The position numbers were made by a program, and so were the translations under genes. A model generated the notes under the pieces. It made no database searches. It had not been told where the DNA came from and saw nothing but the letters and a program-made list of their open reading frames with translations. Of a DNA stretch of 64,000 nt, positions 53,574 through 63,089 are shown piece after piece (within the stretch, counting starts at the first letter, position 1; every line of letters starts with the position of its first letter). Source of the stretch: Methylobacterium sp. CB376 (lineage in GTDB: Bacteria; Pseudomonadota; Alphaproteobacteria; Rhizobiales; Beijerinckiaceae); contig NZ_CP121648.1 of NCBI RefSeq assembly GCF_029714205.1, forward strand, positions 3,614,001-3,678,000. Direction: 5' to 3'.

Positions 53574-54863
53574 ATGACGTCCGTTGCCGCCACCCGGGCC
53601 CAGGCCCCCGCGATCGCGGGCCGCTGGCTCCAGCTGACCCTCGGGGTGATCTGCATGGTCGCCGCCGCCAACATCCAGTACGCCTGGACCCTGTTCGTCC
53701 CCGAGATCCAGAAGACCTTCGGCTGGGACCGCGCCGCCATCCAGGTCGCCTTCACCCTCTTCGTGGTCACCCAGACCTGGCTCACCCCGGTCGAGGGCCA
53801 CTTCATCGACCGCTACGGGCCCAGCCGCGTCGTCATGGCCGGCGGCCTCTTCACCGGCCTGGCCTGGATCATCAACTCCTACGCCACGTCCCTCAGCGGC
53901 TACTACCTCGGCGCCGTGGTCGGCGGCATCGGCGTCGGCTGCGTCTACGCCACCTGCATCGCCAACGCCCTCAAGTGGTTCCCCGACCGGCGCGGCCTGG
54001 CCGTCGGCCTCACCGCGGGCGGCTACGGCGCCGGCTCGGCCCTCACCATCCTGCCCATCGCCAGCATGATCGCCGAGGGCGGCTTCCAGCAGGCCTTCTT
54101 CGTCTTCGGCCTGATCCAGGGCGCCCTGATCATCCTGGCCTCGGTCGGCCTGCGCGCCCCGGGCCGGAGCGAGGTCACCTACTCGGCGAGCGTGCTGCAG
54201 AGCCGGCGCGACTACACCCTGCCGGAGGCCCTGCGCACCCCGGTGTTCTGGGTGATGCTGCTGATGTTCACCTGCACGGTGACCGGCGGGCTGATGGCGG
54301 TGGCCCAGCTCGGGGTGATCGCGCAGGATCTCGGCGTCAAGAACTTCCAGGTCAACCTGTACTTCGTGACCATGGCGGCGCTGCCCTTCGCGCTGATGCT
54401 GGACCGGATCATGAACGGGATCTCGCGGCCGTTCTTCGGCTGGATCTCGGACCGGATCGGGCGCGAGAAGACGATGTTCATCGCGTTCTCGCTGGAGGGG
54501 CTCGGCATCGTGGCGCTGGGGTATTTCGGCTCGAACCCGTGGGCGTTCGTGATCCTGAGCGGGATCGTGTTCCTGGCCTGGGGGGAGGTCTACAGCCTGT
54601 TCAGCGCGACGGCGGCGGACACGTTCGGGTCGAAGCACATCGGGAAGATCTACGGGGTGCTGTACTGCGCCAAGGGTCTGGCCGCGCTGCTGGTGCCGGT
54701 GGGCAACCTGCTGATGCAGGCGACCGGGACCTGGGCGACGGTGCTGTACACAGTGGCGATCCTGGACCTGATCGCCGCGACGCTGGCGCTCGCGGTGCTG
54801 CGCCCGATGCTCAGGCGCCACCACGCCGCCAACGGGGTCGTGCTGCCCGAGGCCGCCCATTGA
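53574..54863 (+). CDS. oxlT: Oxalate/formate MFS antiporter OxlT
   Basis: A 429-aa, 12-helix antiporter that exchanges external oxalate for internal formate. It starts RWLQLTLGVICMVAAANIQYAWTLFVPEIQ, strongly like OxlT, with YATCIANALKWFPDRRGLAVG and, in the second half, the substrate-binding Lys region FGSKHIGKIYGVLYCAKGLAALL. The ATG at 53574 follows AGGAGGGAGG. Formate made from oxalate can feed the formate dehydrogenase 18 kb away. The decarboxylase genes frc and oxc are not in the window. Confidence 0.93.
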   Translation: MTSVAATRAQAPAIAGRWLQLTLGVICMVAAANIQYAWTLFVPEIQKTFGWDRAAIQVAFTLFVVTQTWLTPVEGHFIDRYGPSRVVMAGGLFTGLAWIINSYATSLSGYYLGAVVGGIGVGCVYATCIANALKWFPDRRGLAVGLTAGGYGAGSALTILPIASMIAEGGFQQAFFVFGLIQGALIILASVGLRAPGRSEVTYSASVLQSRRDYTLPEALRTPVFWVMLLMFTCTVTGGLMAVAQLGVIAQDLGVKNFQVNLYFVTMAALPFALMLDRIMNGISRPFFGWISDRIGREKTMFIAFSLEGLGIVALGYFGSNPWAFVILSGIVFLAWGEVYSLFSATAADTFGSKHIGKIYGVLYCAKGLAALLVPVGNLLMQATGTWATVLYTVAILDLIAATLALAVLRPMLRRHHAANGVVLPEAAH

Positions 54864-54870
54864 GGCCCGC

Positions 54871-54894
54871 GCCGCCCCGGACGTCCGGGGCGGC
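54871..54894. terminator. 24-bp perfect palindrome after oxlT
   Basis: Twelve-base arms GCCGCCCCGGAC and GTCCGGGGCGGC abut, 7 bp after the oxlT stop. A second GC palindrome of 18 bp (GGCCGCCCC/GGGGCGGCC) lies at 54916-54933. Together they probably attenuate or end transcription before the small gene. Confidence 0.65.
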
Positions 54895-55046
54895 CTCCGA
54901 GGGGTCTATCGTGCGGGCCGCCCCGGGGCGGCCCCGTCCGTTCGGTCGGGCGCTCCCTGGCGGGAGGCTCGTCCCCGCCTCGACCACCACCGCCACGCAA
55001 GCCGAAAGCGCAACCACGTCCGTCGTCCCGCACAGAGGAGGTTCCG

Positions 55047-55235
55047 ATGAGCATCGCCGCCGCGCTCGCCCTGCAGAGCATCCCCTTCGCCGGGCTGGTC
55101 ATGGCGACGGGGTCCGGCCACCGCGACGTCTTTCCCCTCCTGTACGCCGCGGCACTCGGCCTCACCCTCTCCGCCATCGCCCTGATCGAGGGCCAGATCC
55201 CGATGTCGTTCGGGCCGCCCGAGACGCATCGCTGA
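55047..55235 (+). CDS. Small membrane protein of unknown function
   Basis: A 62-aa peptide with two hydrophobic segments (AAALALQSIPFAGLVMATG and PLLYAAALGLTLSAIALIEG) and a short polar tail (FGPPETHR). I recognise no family. The case for a real gene is a strong AGAGGAGG eight bases before the ATG, normal codon use and a stem-loop right after it. It lies 183 bp after oxlT and may be co-expressed; an accessory role to the antiporter is speculation. Confidence 0.65.
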   Translation: MSIAAALALQSIPFAGLVMATGSGHRDVFPLLYAAALGLTLSAIALIEGQIPMSFGPPETHR

Positions 55236-55256
55236 CCGGTCCGCGCCGAACGGAAA

Positions 55257-55285
55257 CCCGCCCGGACGGGGTGCGTCCGGGCGGG
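55257..55285. terminator. Hairpin after the 62-aa gene
   Basis: CCCGCCCGGAC and GTCCGGGCGGG form an 11-bp perfect stem with a 7-base loop, 21 bp after the stop codon. It is followed by the dispersed repeat at 55291. Likely terminator of the oxlT-side transcript. Confidence 0.75.
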
Positions 55286-55290
55286 CCCTC

Positions 55291-55413
55291 AGCGGAATTG
55301 CATCGGGCAAGTCTGGTTGGTCCCTTGGTGTCGCATCATGTCTCGCCGACGCGGTCCTTCGGTTCGCCGCCGAATCGGTGACCGCGTCGGCACCGGCCGG
55401 GACCGGCCGGCGG
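55291..55413 (+). repeat. Dispersed intergenic repeat, copy 2 (full length)
   Basis: Same length and order as 6081-6203 with 98 of 123 bases identical and no gaps by hand alignment. The head palindrome is weaker here, but CGCATCAT, GACGCGGTCC-TTCGG, TTCGCCGCCGAA and the terminal CCGGCC hairpin are kept. It lies between convergent transcripts (62-aa gene and katA). Confidence 0.8.
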
Positions 55414-55442
55414 AATGATGCTGAGCGGCGCGGGGCGCCGGG

Positions 55443-57032
55443 TTACTCGGCCGCGACCTTGTGCGACGGCGAGCCGTCCGTGTAGGTCTCGGTCGCGAGC
55501 CGCTTGTGAGGGGCGGCGCGGCCCGGAAGCGGCGGCAGGGCCTTGGCCTTCTCGAGGTCGATGCCGGCCCCCTCGGCCACGCGCCGGCCGTAATCCTCGT
55601 CCGCGTGCCAGAAGTGCCAGACCATCCGCAGCTGGATCGGCTCGGGGCACTGCTTCATGTCGGCCACGAGGTTGGCGATCAGGTCCTCGCGCTCCCACGC
55701 CTCGAAGGAGCGGTAGCGCGCCCCGGCCTGGGCGTAGTCGTCCTCGGTCCGGCTCGTCTGGTAGCGGCCGAGATGGCCGGTCACCGGCTGGTGGTAGTCC
55801 CTGGCGGGCTTCGGCGCCTCGCGAACGCCCTCGGCCAGCGTGCTCGGCTCGTAGTTGATGTGCTTGTTCGGCCCGGTGCCGTCGACCGCGTAGGTCATCT
55901 GGCCGTCGCGCTGGTTCGAGAACACCTTCACGTCGGGATGCGGCGCGTTGATCGGCAGCTGCAGGTAGTTCGGGCCGACGCGGTAGCGCTGCGTGTCCGA
56001 GTAGGACAGGGTCCGGCCCTGCAGCATCTTGTCGTCCGAGAAGTCGATGCCGTCGACCAGCACGCCCGTCCCGAAGGCCGCCTGCTCGACCTCGGCGAAG
56101 AAGTTGTCCGGCACCCGGTCGAGCACCATCCGCCCGCACGTGAGCAGCGGGAACTGGTCCTCGGGCCAGCGCTTCGTGTCGTCGAGCGGATCGAACGAGA
56201 GCTGCTCGTTGGGCCCGTCCGGCATGATCTGCACGGCGAATTCCCATTCGGGGAAGTTGCCGGCCTGGATGTTGTCGTAGAGGTCGCGGGTGGCGTGACC
56301 GACGTCCTTCGCCTGGATCGCGGAGGCCTGGGCCGAGGTCAGGTTGCGCACGCCCTGCTTGGGGATCCAGTGGAACTTGCAGAGGACCGCCTCGCCCCGG
56401 TCGTTCACCAGCTTGTAGGTGTTGACGCCGGAGCCCTCCATCTCGCGGTAATTCGCGGGGATGCCCCAGGGCGACTTCAGCCAGGTCACCATGTGGATCG
56501 ACTCGGGGTGCTGCGCCACGAAGTCGAAGAAGCGCCACGCCTCCTGGCGGTTCGTCACCGGATCGGGCTTGAAGGCGTGGATCATGTCCGGGAACTTCAC
56601 GGCGTCCCGGATGAAGAAGACCTTGAGATTGTTGCCGACGAGGTCCCAGTTGCCGTCCAGGGTCTTGAACTTCACCGCGAAGCCGCGCGGATCGCGCTCG
56701 GTCTCGGGGCTCTCCTTGGCGCCGGCCACGGTCGAGAAGCGCACGAAGACCGGGGTCTTCACGCCGGTCTCGTTGAGGACGCGGGCGCGGGTGTACTTGG
56801 AGGCCGGCTCGTCGCCGATCTTGCCGTAGGCCTCGAAGTAGCCGTGGGCGCCGGCGCCCCGGGCATGCACGACCCGCTCGGGGATCCGCTCGCGGTCGAA
56901 ATGCGTGATCTTCTCGATGAACTGGTAGTTCTCGAGGGTCGCGGGTCCCCGCTCGCCGACCGTGCGCAGGCTCTGGTTGTCGCGGACCGGGTGACCCTGG
57001 CGGGTCGTCAGGATCGGGCGTTGATCGCTCAT
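55443..57032 (-). CDS. katA: Catalase (monofunctional, haem)
   Basis: A 529-aa catalase that dismutates hydrogen peroxide. It contains [22 protein letters not shown] with the distal His56, [21 protein letters not shown] (the conserved Asn) and the proximal haem Tyr region [16 protein letters not shown] ([19 protein letters not shown]). Its length is near that of small-subunit catalases. The ATG at 57032 follows GGAGGCTCC; an 18-codon upstream extension is rejected. It is divergent from oxyR across 205 bp, the classic arrangement for peroxide induction. Confidence 0.95.
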   Translation of the reverse strand: MSDQRPILTTRQGHPVRDNQSLRTVGERGPATLENYQFIEKITHFDRERIPERVVHARGAGAHGYFEAYGKIGDEPASKYTRARVLNETGVKTPVFVRFSTVAGAKESPETERDPRGFAVKFKTLDGNWDLVGNNLKVFFIRDAVKFPDMIHAFKPDPVTNRQEAWRFFDFVAQHPESIHMVTWLKSPWGIPANYREMEGSGVNTYKLVNDRGEAVLCKFHWIPKQGVRNLTSAQASAIQAKDVGHATRDLYDNIQAGNFPEWEFAVQIMPDGPNEQLSFDPLDDTKRWPEDQFPLLTCGRMVLDRVPDNFFAEVEQAAFGTGVLVDGIDFSDDKMLQGRTLSYSDTQRYRVGPNYLQLPINAPHPDVKVFSNQRDGQMTYAVDGTGPNKHINYEPSTLAEGVREAPKPARDYHQPVTGHLGRYQTSRTEDDYAQAGARYRSFEAWEREDLIANLVADMKQCPEPIQLRMVWHFWHADEDYGRRVAEGAGIDLEKAKALPPLPGRAAPHKRLATETYTDGSPSHKVAAE

Positions 57033-57224
57033 GGAGCCTCCTCTCGCATCGAACAGCGCGGCGCGGGGTGCCCGGGGCACCACCACCGCGCGAGGACGTC
57101 AGACATAGGGTCGCCGGGCGCTCGCCCCAACCACGCGTGGACCCAACCACCCTTGGAACCGTTCTCGCTCGCCCTTATGACCCCCGCGTGACCTGCCGGC
57201 CAATGCATCGTTGCGAAGCTTGCG

Positions 57225-57239
57225 ATAGACACAGCCTAT
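57225..57239. promoter_or_regulatory. ATAG-N7-CTAT element at the oxyR start
   Basis: ATAG-ACACAGC-CTAT matches one half of the OxyR binding pattern and overlaps the oxyR start codon (57238). Binding here would repress oxyR. A second half-site 7 bp further on either side is not evident, so this is a partial match. Confidence 0.45.
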
Positions 57240-58179
57240 GAATCTCGCCGGCCTGTCCCTCCGCGACCTCGAATACGTCGTCGCGGTCGCTGAGGAACAC
57301 CATTTCGGCCGCGCGGCCGAGCGCTGCGCGGTGAGCCAGCCGACCCTGAGCGTGCAGGTGCGCAAGCTCGAACAGGCGCTCGGCGTCGTGATCTTCGAGC
57401 GCACCAACCGCCGCGTGCTGCTCACCCCCACCGGCCAAGCCGTGGTGCGCCAGGCCCGGGCGGTGCTGGCGGAGGCGCGCCGCCTGCTCCTGCTCGCCCG
57501 CGAGGGAGGCGGCGCGCCCCTGTCGGGCCGTCTCGTGCTGGCGGCGATCCAGACCCTCGGCCCCTACCTGTTCCCGCTGGTGCTGCGCCCGCTGCGGCAG
57601 GACTTCCCGCTCCTCGCCCTGGCGCTGAGCGAGGGGCGCACGGCCGGGATCCTGGAGGGCCTGCGCGAGGGGCGGCTCGACGCGGCCCTGATCTCCCTGC
57701 CGATTGCCGAGGCCGGGCTCACCGTGGCGCCGCTGTTCCGCGAGCCGTTCCTGCTCGCCTGCCCGGCCGACCACGCCTTCGCGGCAGGGGATCCGCCGAA
57801 GGCCGCCGACCTCGCCGGGCCGGACCTGCTCCTCCTCGACGAGGGCAATTGCCTGCGCGACCAGACCGTGGCGGCCTGCGGGGCCGGGCCCTCCGCCGGG
57901 CGCCACGCCACCAGCCTGGAGACCCTGCGCTCGATGGTGGCGGCCGGGGGCGGCTACACGCTGCTTCCCGCCCTCGCCGCGCCCAGCGGACCGGATCCGA
58001 GCGGCCTCACGGTCTGCCGCCGCTTCGGCGAGGAGGGTCCCTCGCGGGTGATCGCCCTCGCCTGGCGGGCGAGCGACCCGCGCGGCGAGGGTCTCGCGCG
58101 CCTCGCCGGGTTCTTCCGGGCCCATGCGCCCGCCGCAACCCTTCCTTGCGATCGGCCGGAGCGGCTCGCCCCGGCATGA
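57238..58179 (+). CDS. oxyR: LysR-family hydrogen-peroxide regulator OxyR
   Basis: A 313-aa LysR-type regulator. The helix-turn-helix lies in LRDLEYVVAVAEEHHFGRAAERCAVSQPTLSVQVRKLEQ across two stretches. The decisive feature is LDEGNCLRDQTVAACG: Cys205 and Cys214 have exactly the spacing of the redox pair Cys199/Cys208 in E. coli OxyR (GHCLRDQAMGFC). So it should sense peroxide by disulfide formation and activate the divergent katA. The short arginine/proline-rich C-terminus carries a further Cys. Confidence 0.93.
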   Translation: MNLAGLSLRDLEYVVAVAEEHHFGRAAERCAVSQPTLSVQVRKLEQALGVVIFERTNRRVLLTPTGQAVVRQARAVLAEARRLLLLAREGGGAPLSGRLVLAAIQTLGPYLFPLVLRPLRQDFPLLALALSEGRTAGILEGLREGRLDAALISLPIAEAGLTVAPLFREPFLLACPADHAFAAGDPPKAADLAGPDLLLLDEGNCLRDQTVAACGAGPSAGRHATSLETLRSMVAAGGGYTLLPALAAPSGPDPSGLTVCRRFGEEGPSRVIALAWRASDPRGEGLARLAGFFRAHAPAATLPCDRPERLAPA

Positions 58180-58267
58180 CAGGGCCACGATTCGCGGCTA
58201 GCGAGGCCCGTCACACGCCCTAACGCATTCGCCCGCGCGGCGCGCGGCCGCGCAACCGAAGCCTTCG

Positions 58268-59353
58268 ATGAAGCCCGCCGATCTCGACCTCCGCCGCTCC
58301 ACCGCCGTCGCGGCTCCGCAATGGGTCGGACTCGTCGCCGCCTCGGCGGCCCTCTCGGCGCTGCTGTCGGCGGCGGGCTTCCCGGCGGCCCTGCTCCTCG
58401 GGCCGATGCTCGCCGCGATCGGCTTCGGCGTCTCGGGCGCCGCCATCCGGGTGCCGAAGGCCGCCTTCCTGGCCGCGCAGGCGCTGATCGGCTGCCTCGT
58501 GGCCCACGCGGTCAACGCCTCGATCGTGCAGACCCTGATGGCGGACGGGCTCCTGATGCTCGCCGTCGTCGGCGTCACCGTGCTGGCGAGCGCGGCGGTG
58601 GGCTGGGTCCTCACCCGGATTCGGCTCCTGCCCGGCACCACGGCCGCCTGGGGCTCCTCGCCGGGCGCCGCCGCCGCCATGGTGGCGATGGCCGAGGAGT
58701 ACGGGGCCGATCCGCGCCTCGTCGCCTTCATGCAGTACGTGCGCGTCGCCTGCGTGGCCCTCTCGGCCTCGATCGTGGCGCGGTTCCTCGTCGGCCACGC
58801 CGCGCCCGCCGCCCTGCCGGAACCGGTCGGGGCGCCGGAGCCCCTCGCCGTCCTGGTGACGCTCGCCGTGGCGGCGCTCGGCTCCTGGCTGGGGCGGCGC
58901 CTCAACATCCCCTCCGGCGCGATGATCGGCCCCCTGGTGATCGGGGCGACGCTCCACGCCGGCGGGCTCGCCAGCATGAGCCTGCCCGACTGGCTGCTCG
59001 CCCTCGCCTACGCGGCGGTGGGCTGGACGGTGGGCCTGCGCTTCACCCGCGCCACCGTGCGGGCGACGGTCTCGGCGCTGCCGGGCGTGCTCGCGGCGAC
59101 GCTCGGGCTGATCGCGCTCTGCGGGCTCTGGGCCTTCGGCCTGACCTTCCTGCTCCCGATCGACCTGCTGACCGCCTTCCTGGCCACCAGCCCGGGCGGG
59201 CTCGATTCCGTCGCCATCATCGCGGTCGGCTCGAAGGCGGACGTCTCCTTCGTCCTCGCCGTGCAGACGCTGCGACTCCTCGTCGTGATCATCACGGGGC
59301 CGCTCGTGGCCAAGTGGATCTCGGCCAAGTGGAGCTCGCGCGCCGTCGCCTGA
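58268..59353 (+). CDS. AbrB family membrane protein (putative transporter / ammonia monooxygenase-like)
   Basis: A 361-aa hydrophobic protein with about 10-11 helices in two repeated halves. LLLGPMLAAIGFGVSGAAIRVPKAAFLAAQALIGCLVAH and LNIPSGAMIGPLVIGATLHAGG are the duplicated AbrB-type blocks (GxMLAA / GAMIGPL), with GTTAAWGSSPGAAAAMVAMAEEYGAD and TSPGGLDSVAIIAVG. Despite the database names, the family is neither AbrB DNA-binding nor ammonia monooxygenase; it is thought to be a transporter. It lies 40 bp before ilvA. Confidence 0.85.
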   Translation: MKPADLDLRRSTAVAAPQWVGLVAASAALSALLSAAGFPAALLLGPMLAAIGFGVSGAAIRVPKAAFLAAQALIGCLVAHAVNASIVQTLMADGLLMLAVVGVTVLASAAVGWVLTRIRLLPGTTAAWGSSPGAAAAMVAMAEEYGADPRLVAFMQYVRVACVALSASIVARFLVGHAAPAALPEPVGAPEPLAVLVTLAVAALGSWLGRRLNIPSGAMIGPLVIGATLHAGGLASMSLPDWLLALAYAAVGWTVGLRFTRATVRATVSALPGVLAATLGLIALCGLWAFGLTFLLPIDLLTAFLATSPGGLDSVAIIAVGSKADVSFVLAVQTLRLLVVIITGPLVAKWISAKWSSRAVA

Positions 59354-59393
59354 TCCGCCACGGCCGCGCTCGCATCGCGGGCCGAAACCCGCT

Positions 59394-60992
59394 ATGGGGC
59401 CGCCTCTGCGGAAGGCGCCAGCCCTCCCGCCATCCGGACCGCGCCCCGTGCACGACTACATCAGGAAGATCCTCACCGCCCGCGTCTACGACGTGGCGAT
59501 CAAGAGCCCGCTCGATCCGATGCAGCGCCTCGCCGGGCGCCTCGGGGCGCCGGTCCTGCTCAAGCGCGAGGACCTGCAGCCGGTCTTCTCCTTCAAGCTG
59601 CGGGGCGCCTACAACAAGATGGCGGGCCTGCCGCGCGAGGTCCTCGACCGCGGGGTGATCTGCGCCTCGGCCGGCAACCACGCGCAGGGGGTGGCGCTCG
59701 CCGCCGCCAAGCTCGGCGTCGCGGCCACGATCGTGATGCCGCGCACGACCCCGGCCATCAAGGTCGAGGCGGTGCGGGCGCGCGGCGGCCACGCCGTGCT
59801 GCACGGCGACGCCTTCGACGAGGCCTACGCGCATGCCAAGACGCTGGAGGCGGACCGGGGCCTGACCTTCATCCACCCCTACGACGATCCCGAGGTGATC
59901 GCCGGCCAGGGCACGATCGGCCTGGAGATCCTGCAGCAGCATTCGGGGCCGATCGCGGCGATCTTCGTGCCGGTCGGCGGCGGCGGGCTCGCGGCCGGGA
60001 TCGCCACGGTGGTCAAGTTCCTGCGCCCCGAGACCAAGGTCATCGGCGTCGAGCCGGAGGACGCGGCCAGCATGGCCGCCGCCCTCGCGGCGGGGGAGCG
60101 GGTGGTGCTCAACGCGGTCGGCCTGTTCGCGGACGGCGTCGCGGTGCGCCAGGCGGGGGCCGAGACCTTCCGGCTCTGCCGCGAGCATCTCGACGGGGTC
60201 GTGACCGTCGACACCGACGCGATCTGCGCGGCGGTCAAGGACGTGTTCGACGACACCCGCGCCATCTGCGAGCCCTCGGGGGCGCTCGCGGTGGCGGGCC
60301 TCAAGGCCTGGGCGGCGGAGCACGGGACCGGCGGCGGCGCGCTCGTCGCCGTCAACAGCGGCGCGAACCTGAACTTCGACCGCCTGCGCCACATCGCCGA
60401 GCGGGCCGAACTCGGCGAGCGCCGGGAGGTGCTGCTCGCCGTCACCATCCCGGAGCGGCGCGGCAGCTACCGGGCCTTCATCCAGGCGCTCGGCGCGCGG
60501 GCGATCACCGAGTTCAACTACCGCTACGCGGAGGGGGCGGACGCGCACATCTTCGTCGGCGTGCAGCTGCAGGGCCAGCCGGGCGAGAAGCGGGCGCTGA
60601 TCGAGGGCCTCACGGCGCTCGGCTACCCGATCCTCGATCTCAGCGACAACGAGATGGCCAAGGTGCACGTCCGCTACATGGTGGGCGGCCGGGTGCCGGG
60701 CCTCGCCGACGAGCGCCTGTTCCGCTTCGAGTTCCCGGAGCGGCCGGGCGCCCTGCTCAGGTTCCTCGACAGCCTCGGCCACGCCTGGAACATCTCCCTG
60801 TTCCACTACCGCAACCACGGCGCCGATTACGGGCGGGTGCTGGCCGGGATCCAGGTGCCGGAGGCGGACAGGCCGCGCTTCCTCGAGGCGCTCGACGAGC
60901 TCGGCTACCCGTTCCACGACGAGAGCGACAACCCGGCCTACCGGCTCTTCCTCGACGGCAATGCCGCCGCCGAGGCGCCGGGGCCGGCCTGA
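59394..60992 (+). CDS. ilvA: Threonine ammonia-lyase, biosynthetic type
   Basis: A 532-aa PLP enzyme converting threonine to 2-oxobutanoate, the first step of isoleucine synthesis. The PLP lysine is in VFSFKLRGAYNKM (Lys68), the phosphate loop is VPVGGGGLAAG, and the C-terminal third has two ACT-like regulatory domains (REVLLAVTIPERRGSYRAFI and RLFRFEFPERPGALLRFLD), as in feedback-controlled IlvA. The ATG at 59394 is given, but the GTG at 59448 (HDYIRKILTARVYD) may be the true start, since the first 18 residues are low-complexity and neither site has a good Shine-Dalgarno. Confidence 0.94.
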   Translation: MGPPLRKAPALPPSGPRPVHDYIRKILTARVYDVAIKSPLDPMQRLAGRLGAPVLLKREDLQPVFSFKLRGAYNKMAGLPREVLDRGVICASAGNHAQGVALAAAKLGVAATIVMPRTTPAIKVEAVRARGGHAVLHGDAFDEAYAHAKTLEADRGLTFIHPYDDPEVIAGQGTIGLEILQQHSGPIAAIFVPVGGGGLAAGIATVVKFLRPETKVIGVEPEDAASMAAALAAGERVVLNAVGLFADGVAVRQAGAETFRLCREHLDGVVTVDTDAICAAVKDVFDDTRAICEPSGALAVAGLKAWAAEHGTGGGALVAVNSGANLNFDRLRHIAERAELGERREVLLAVTIPERRGSYRAFIQALGARAITEFNYRYAEGADAHIFVGVQLQGQPGEKRALIEGLTALGYPILDLSDNEMAKVHVRYMVGGRVPGLADERLFRFEFPERPGALLRFLDSLGHAWNISLFHYRNHGADYGRVLAGIQVPEADRPRFLEALDELGYPFHDESDNPAYRLFLDGNAAAEAPGPA

Positions 60993-61098
60993 GCGCCCGG
61001 AGCGCGAAGCCGCCGCGGCGGCGTTCGCCGCGTTGGCGTTCGCCGCGGCGGCGTTGCGGGTTGACGCGGCGCCCGGCCCGGTTCACCTCTCCGGCCCG

Positions 61099-61989
61099 AT
61101 GCCGCCGCTCCTCGCCATTCCCTTCCCGGCGATCAACCCGGTCGCCATCGCGATCGGGCCGATCGCGATCAAGTGGTACGCGCTCGCCTACATCGCGGGC
61201 CTGCTCGGCGGCTGGTTCTACGCCAAGAGGCTGGTCGCGGCCGCCGCGCTCTGGGGGCCGGTGCGCCGCCCCAGCGGCGCCGACATCGACGACCTGATCG
61301 TCTGGGTGGCGCTCGGCGTCGTGCTCGGCGGGCGGATCGGCTACGTGCTGTTCTACAATCTCGGCGCCTATCTGGCCCACCCGTCCGAGATCCTGGCGAT
61401 CTGGCGCGGCGGGATGTCGTTCCACGGCGGCTTCCTGGGCGCGGTCCTCGCCATCGTCCTCTTCGCCCGGGCGCGGGCGCTGAGCGCCTACGCGATCCTC
61501 GACCTCGCCGCCGTGGTGGTGCCGATCGGCCTGTTCTTCGGCCGCATCGCCAATTTCGTGAACGGCGAGCTCTGGGGCCGGCCCGCGCCCGACTTCCCCT
61601 ACGCGGTGGTGTTCCCGAGCGGCGGGCCGCTGCCGCGCCACCCGAGCCAGCTCTACGAGGCCGGGGCCGAGGGCCTCCTGCTCTTCGCGCTGATGGCGCT
61701 GGCGGTGCGGCGCGTCGGCTTCCGCCGCCCGGGCCTGCTCGGCGGCCTCTTCGTCATCGGCTACGCGCTCGCCCGGACGGCCTGCGAGTTCTTCCGCGAG
61801 CCCGACCCGCAGCTCGGCTTCCTGTTCGGGACCGAGGTCTCGGCCCTCGGGGGTGGCATCACCATGGGGATGCTGCTCTGCATCCCGATGCTGATCATCG
61901 GGATCGTCGTGGTGGTGCGGGCCCTGCGGGGCGCGACGGCCCCGCGCGCGCACCTCGCCGACGAGCCCGCCGAGGCGCGGTCCGCGTGA
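61099..61989 (+). CDS. lgt: Prolipoprotein diacylglyceryl transferase
   Basis: A 296-aa inner-membrane enzyme that transfers diacylglycerol from phosphatidylglycerol to the lipobox Cys of prolipoproteins. It has IKWYALAYIAGLLGGW, the essential GGMSFHGGFLGA, the Lgt signature GRIANFVNGELWGR and HPSQLYEAGAEG. The ATG at 61099 (MPPLLAIPFPAINPVAIAIG) is the family start; the open frame upstream is alanine-rich and partly overlaps the ilvA end. Its stop overlaps the next gene's GTG start. Confidence 0.96.
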   Translation: MPPLLAIPFPAINPVAIAIGPIAIKWYALAYIAGLLGGWFYAKRLVAAAALWGPVRRPSGADIDDLIVWVALGVVLGGRIGYVLFYNLGAYLAHPSEILAIWRGGMSFHGGFLGAVLAIVLFARARALSAYAILDLAAVVVPIGLFFGRIANFVNGELWGRPAPDFPYAVVFPSGGPLPRHPSQLYEAGAEGLLLFALMALAVRRVGFRRPGLLGGLFVIGYALARTACEFFREPDPQLGFLFGTEVSALGGGITMGMLLCIPMLIIGIVVVVRALRGATAPRAHLADEPAEARSA

Positions 61990-63089
61990 GCGGGACCCCG
62001 CTCCTCGCGGAATTGCGGGCGCTGATCGCCCAGAACGGCCCGATCCCGGTCGAGCGCTACATGGCGCTCTGCCTCGGCCACCCGCTCCACGGCTACTACA
62101 CGACCCGGGACCCGCTCGGCGCGGCCGGCGACTTCACCACCGCCCCGGAGATCAGCCAGATCTTCGGCGAGCTCCTCGGCCTGTGGGCGGCGGAGGTCTG
62201 GCACGGGATGGGCCGGCCCTCGCCCTGCCGCGTGGTGGAACTCGGCCCCGGACGCGGCACGCTGATCGCCGACGCGCTGCGGGCGATCCGCGCGGCGCTG
62301 CCGCCCTTCGCCGAGGCCCTCGATCTCCACCTCGTCGAGACGAGCCCGGTCCTGCGGGCCGCGCAGGCGGCGCGCCTCGCCGCGATCGGCCGGGAGGCCG
62401 CGTGGCACGCGCGGATCGAGGACGTGCCGGAGGGCCCCGCAATCGTCCTCGCCAACGAGTTCTTCGACGCGCTGCCGGTGCGCCAGTTCGCGCGCGGCGC
62501 CGGCGCGTGGCACGAGCGCCGGATCGGCCTCGACCCGGAGGGCGGGGGCCTCGTCGTGGGGCTCGACCCCGACCCGACGCCGGAGATCGCCGCCGCCGCG
62601 CCCGAGGGCGCGGTGCTGACCCTCCCCTCCGCGGCGCTCGCCGCCATGCGGGCGATCGCGGGCCGGCTCGCCCGCCAGGGGGGCGCGCTGCTCGCCATCG
62701 ATTACGGCGAGGCGACGCTCGGCCTCACCGACACCCTGCAGGCGGTCTCCCGCCACCGCGCGGTCGGGATCCTCGACGCGCCCGGCGAGACCGACCTGAC
62801 CGTGCCGGTCGATTTCGGCGCCCTCGCCCGCGCCGCCCGGGAGGCGGGCGCCGCGCTGCACGGCCCGGTGCCCCAGCGCGACTTCCTCCTCGCCCTCGGC
62901 CTCGCCCAGCGGGCCGAGCGCCTCGCCGCCCGCGCGACGCCCGATCAGGCGCGGGCCGTCGCCGAGGCCGCGGCGCGGCTGACCGATCCCGCGCCGACCG
63001 GGATGGGTCGGCTCTTCAAGGTTTTGGGCGTCTCTGATGCGGGGATGGCGGGCCTGCCCGCCCTGCCCCGCTCGACCCTGTCCCGTTGA
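61986..63089 (+). CDS. SAM-dependent methyltransferase, MidA/NDUFAF7-like
   Basis: A 367-aa protein of the DUF185 (MidA) family. The N-terminus IPVERYMALCLGHPLHGYYTTRDPLGAAGDFTTAPEISQIFGE spans two stretches, and the SAM site is VVELGPGRGTLIADALRA. VLANEFFDALPVRQF and LLAIDYGEA complete the family pattern. The mitochondrial homologue methylates a complex I arginine; the bacterial substrate is not settled. The start is a GTG overlapping the lgt stop (GTGA), a conserved coupling in alphaproteobacteria. Confidence 0.9.
   Translation: MSGTPLLAELRALIAQNGPIPVERYMALCLGHPLHGYYTTRDPLGAAGDFTTAPEISQIFGELLGLWAAEVWHGMGRPSPCRVVELGPGRGTLIADALRAIRAALPPFAEALDLHLVETSPVLRAAQAARLAAIGREAAWHARIEDVPEGPAIVLANEFFDALPVRQFARGAGAWHERRIGLDPEGGGLVVGLDPDPTPEIAAAAPEGAVLTLPSAALAAMRAIAGRLARQGGALLAIDYGEATLGLTDTLQAVSRHRAVGILDAPGETDLTVPVDFGALARAAREAGAALHGPVPQRDFLLALGLAQRAERLAARATPDQARAVAEAAARLTDPAPTGMGRLFKVLGVSDAGMAGLPALPRSTLSR

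Noticed and set aside
58268..59353. Ammonia monooxygenase or AbrB DNA-binding regulator
   Set aside because: These are misleading family names. The protein is wholly membrane-embedded, with no DNA-binding SpoVT/AbrB fold and no monooxygenase metal site.
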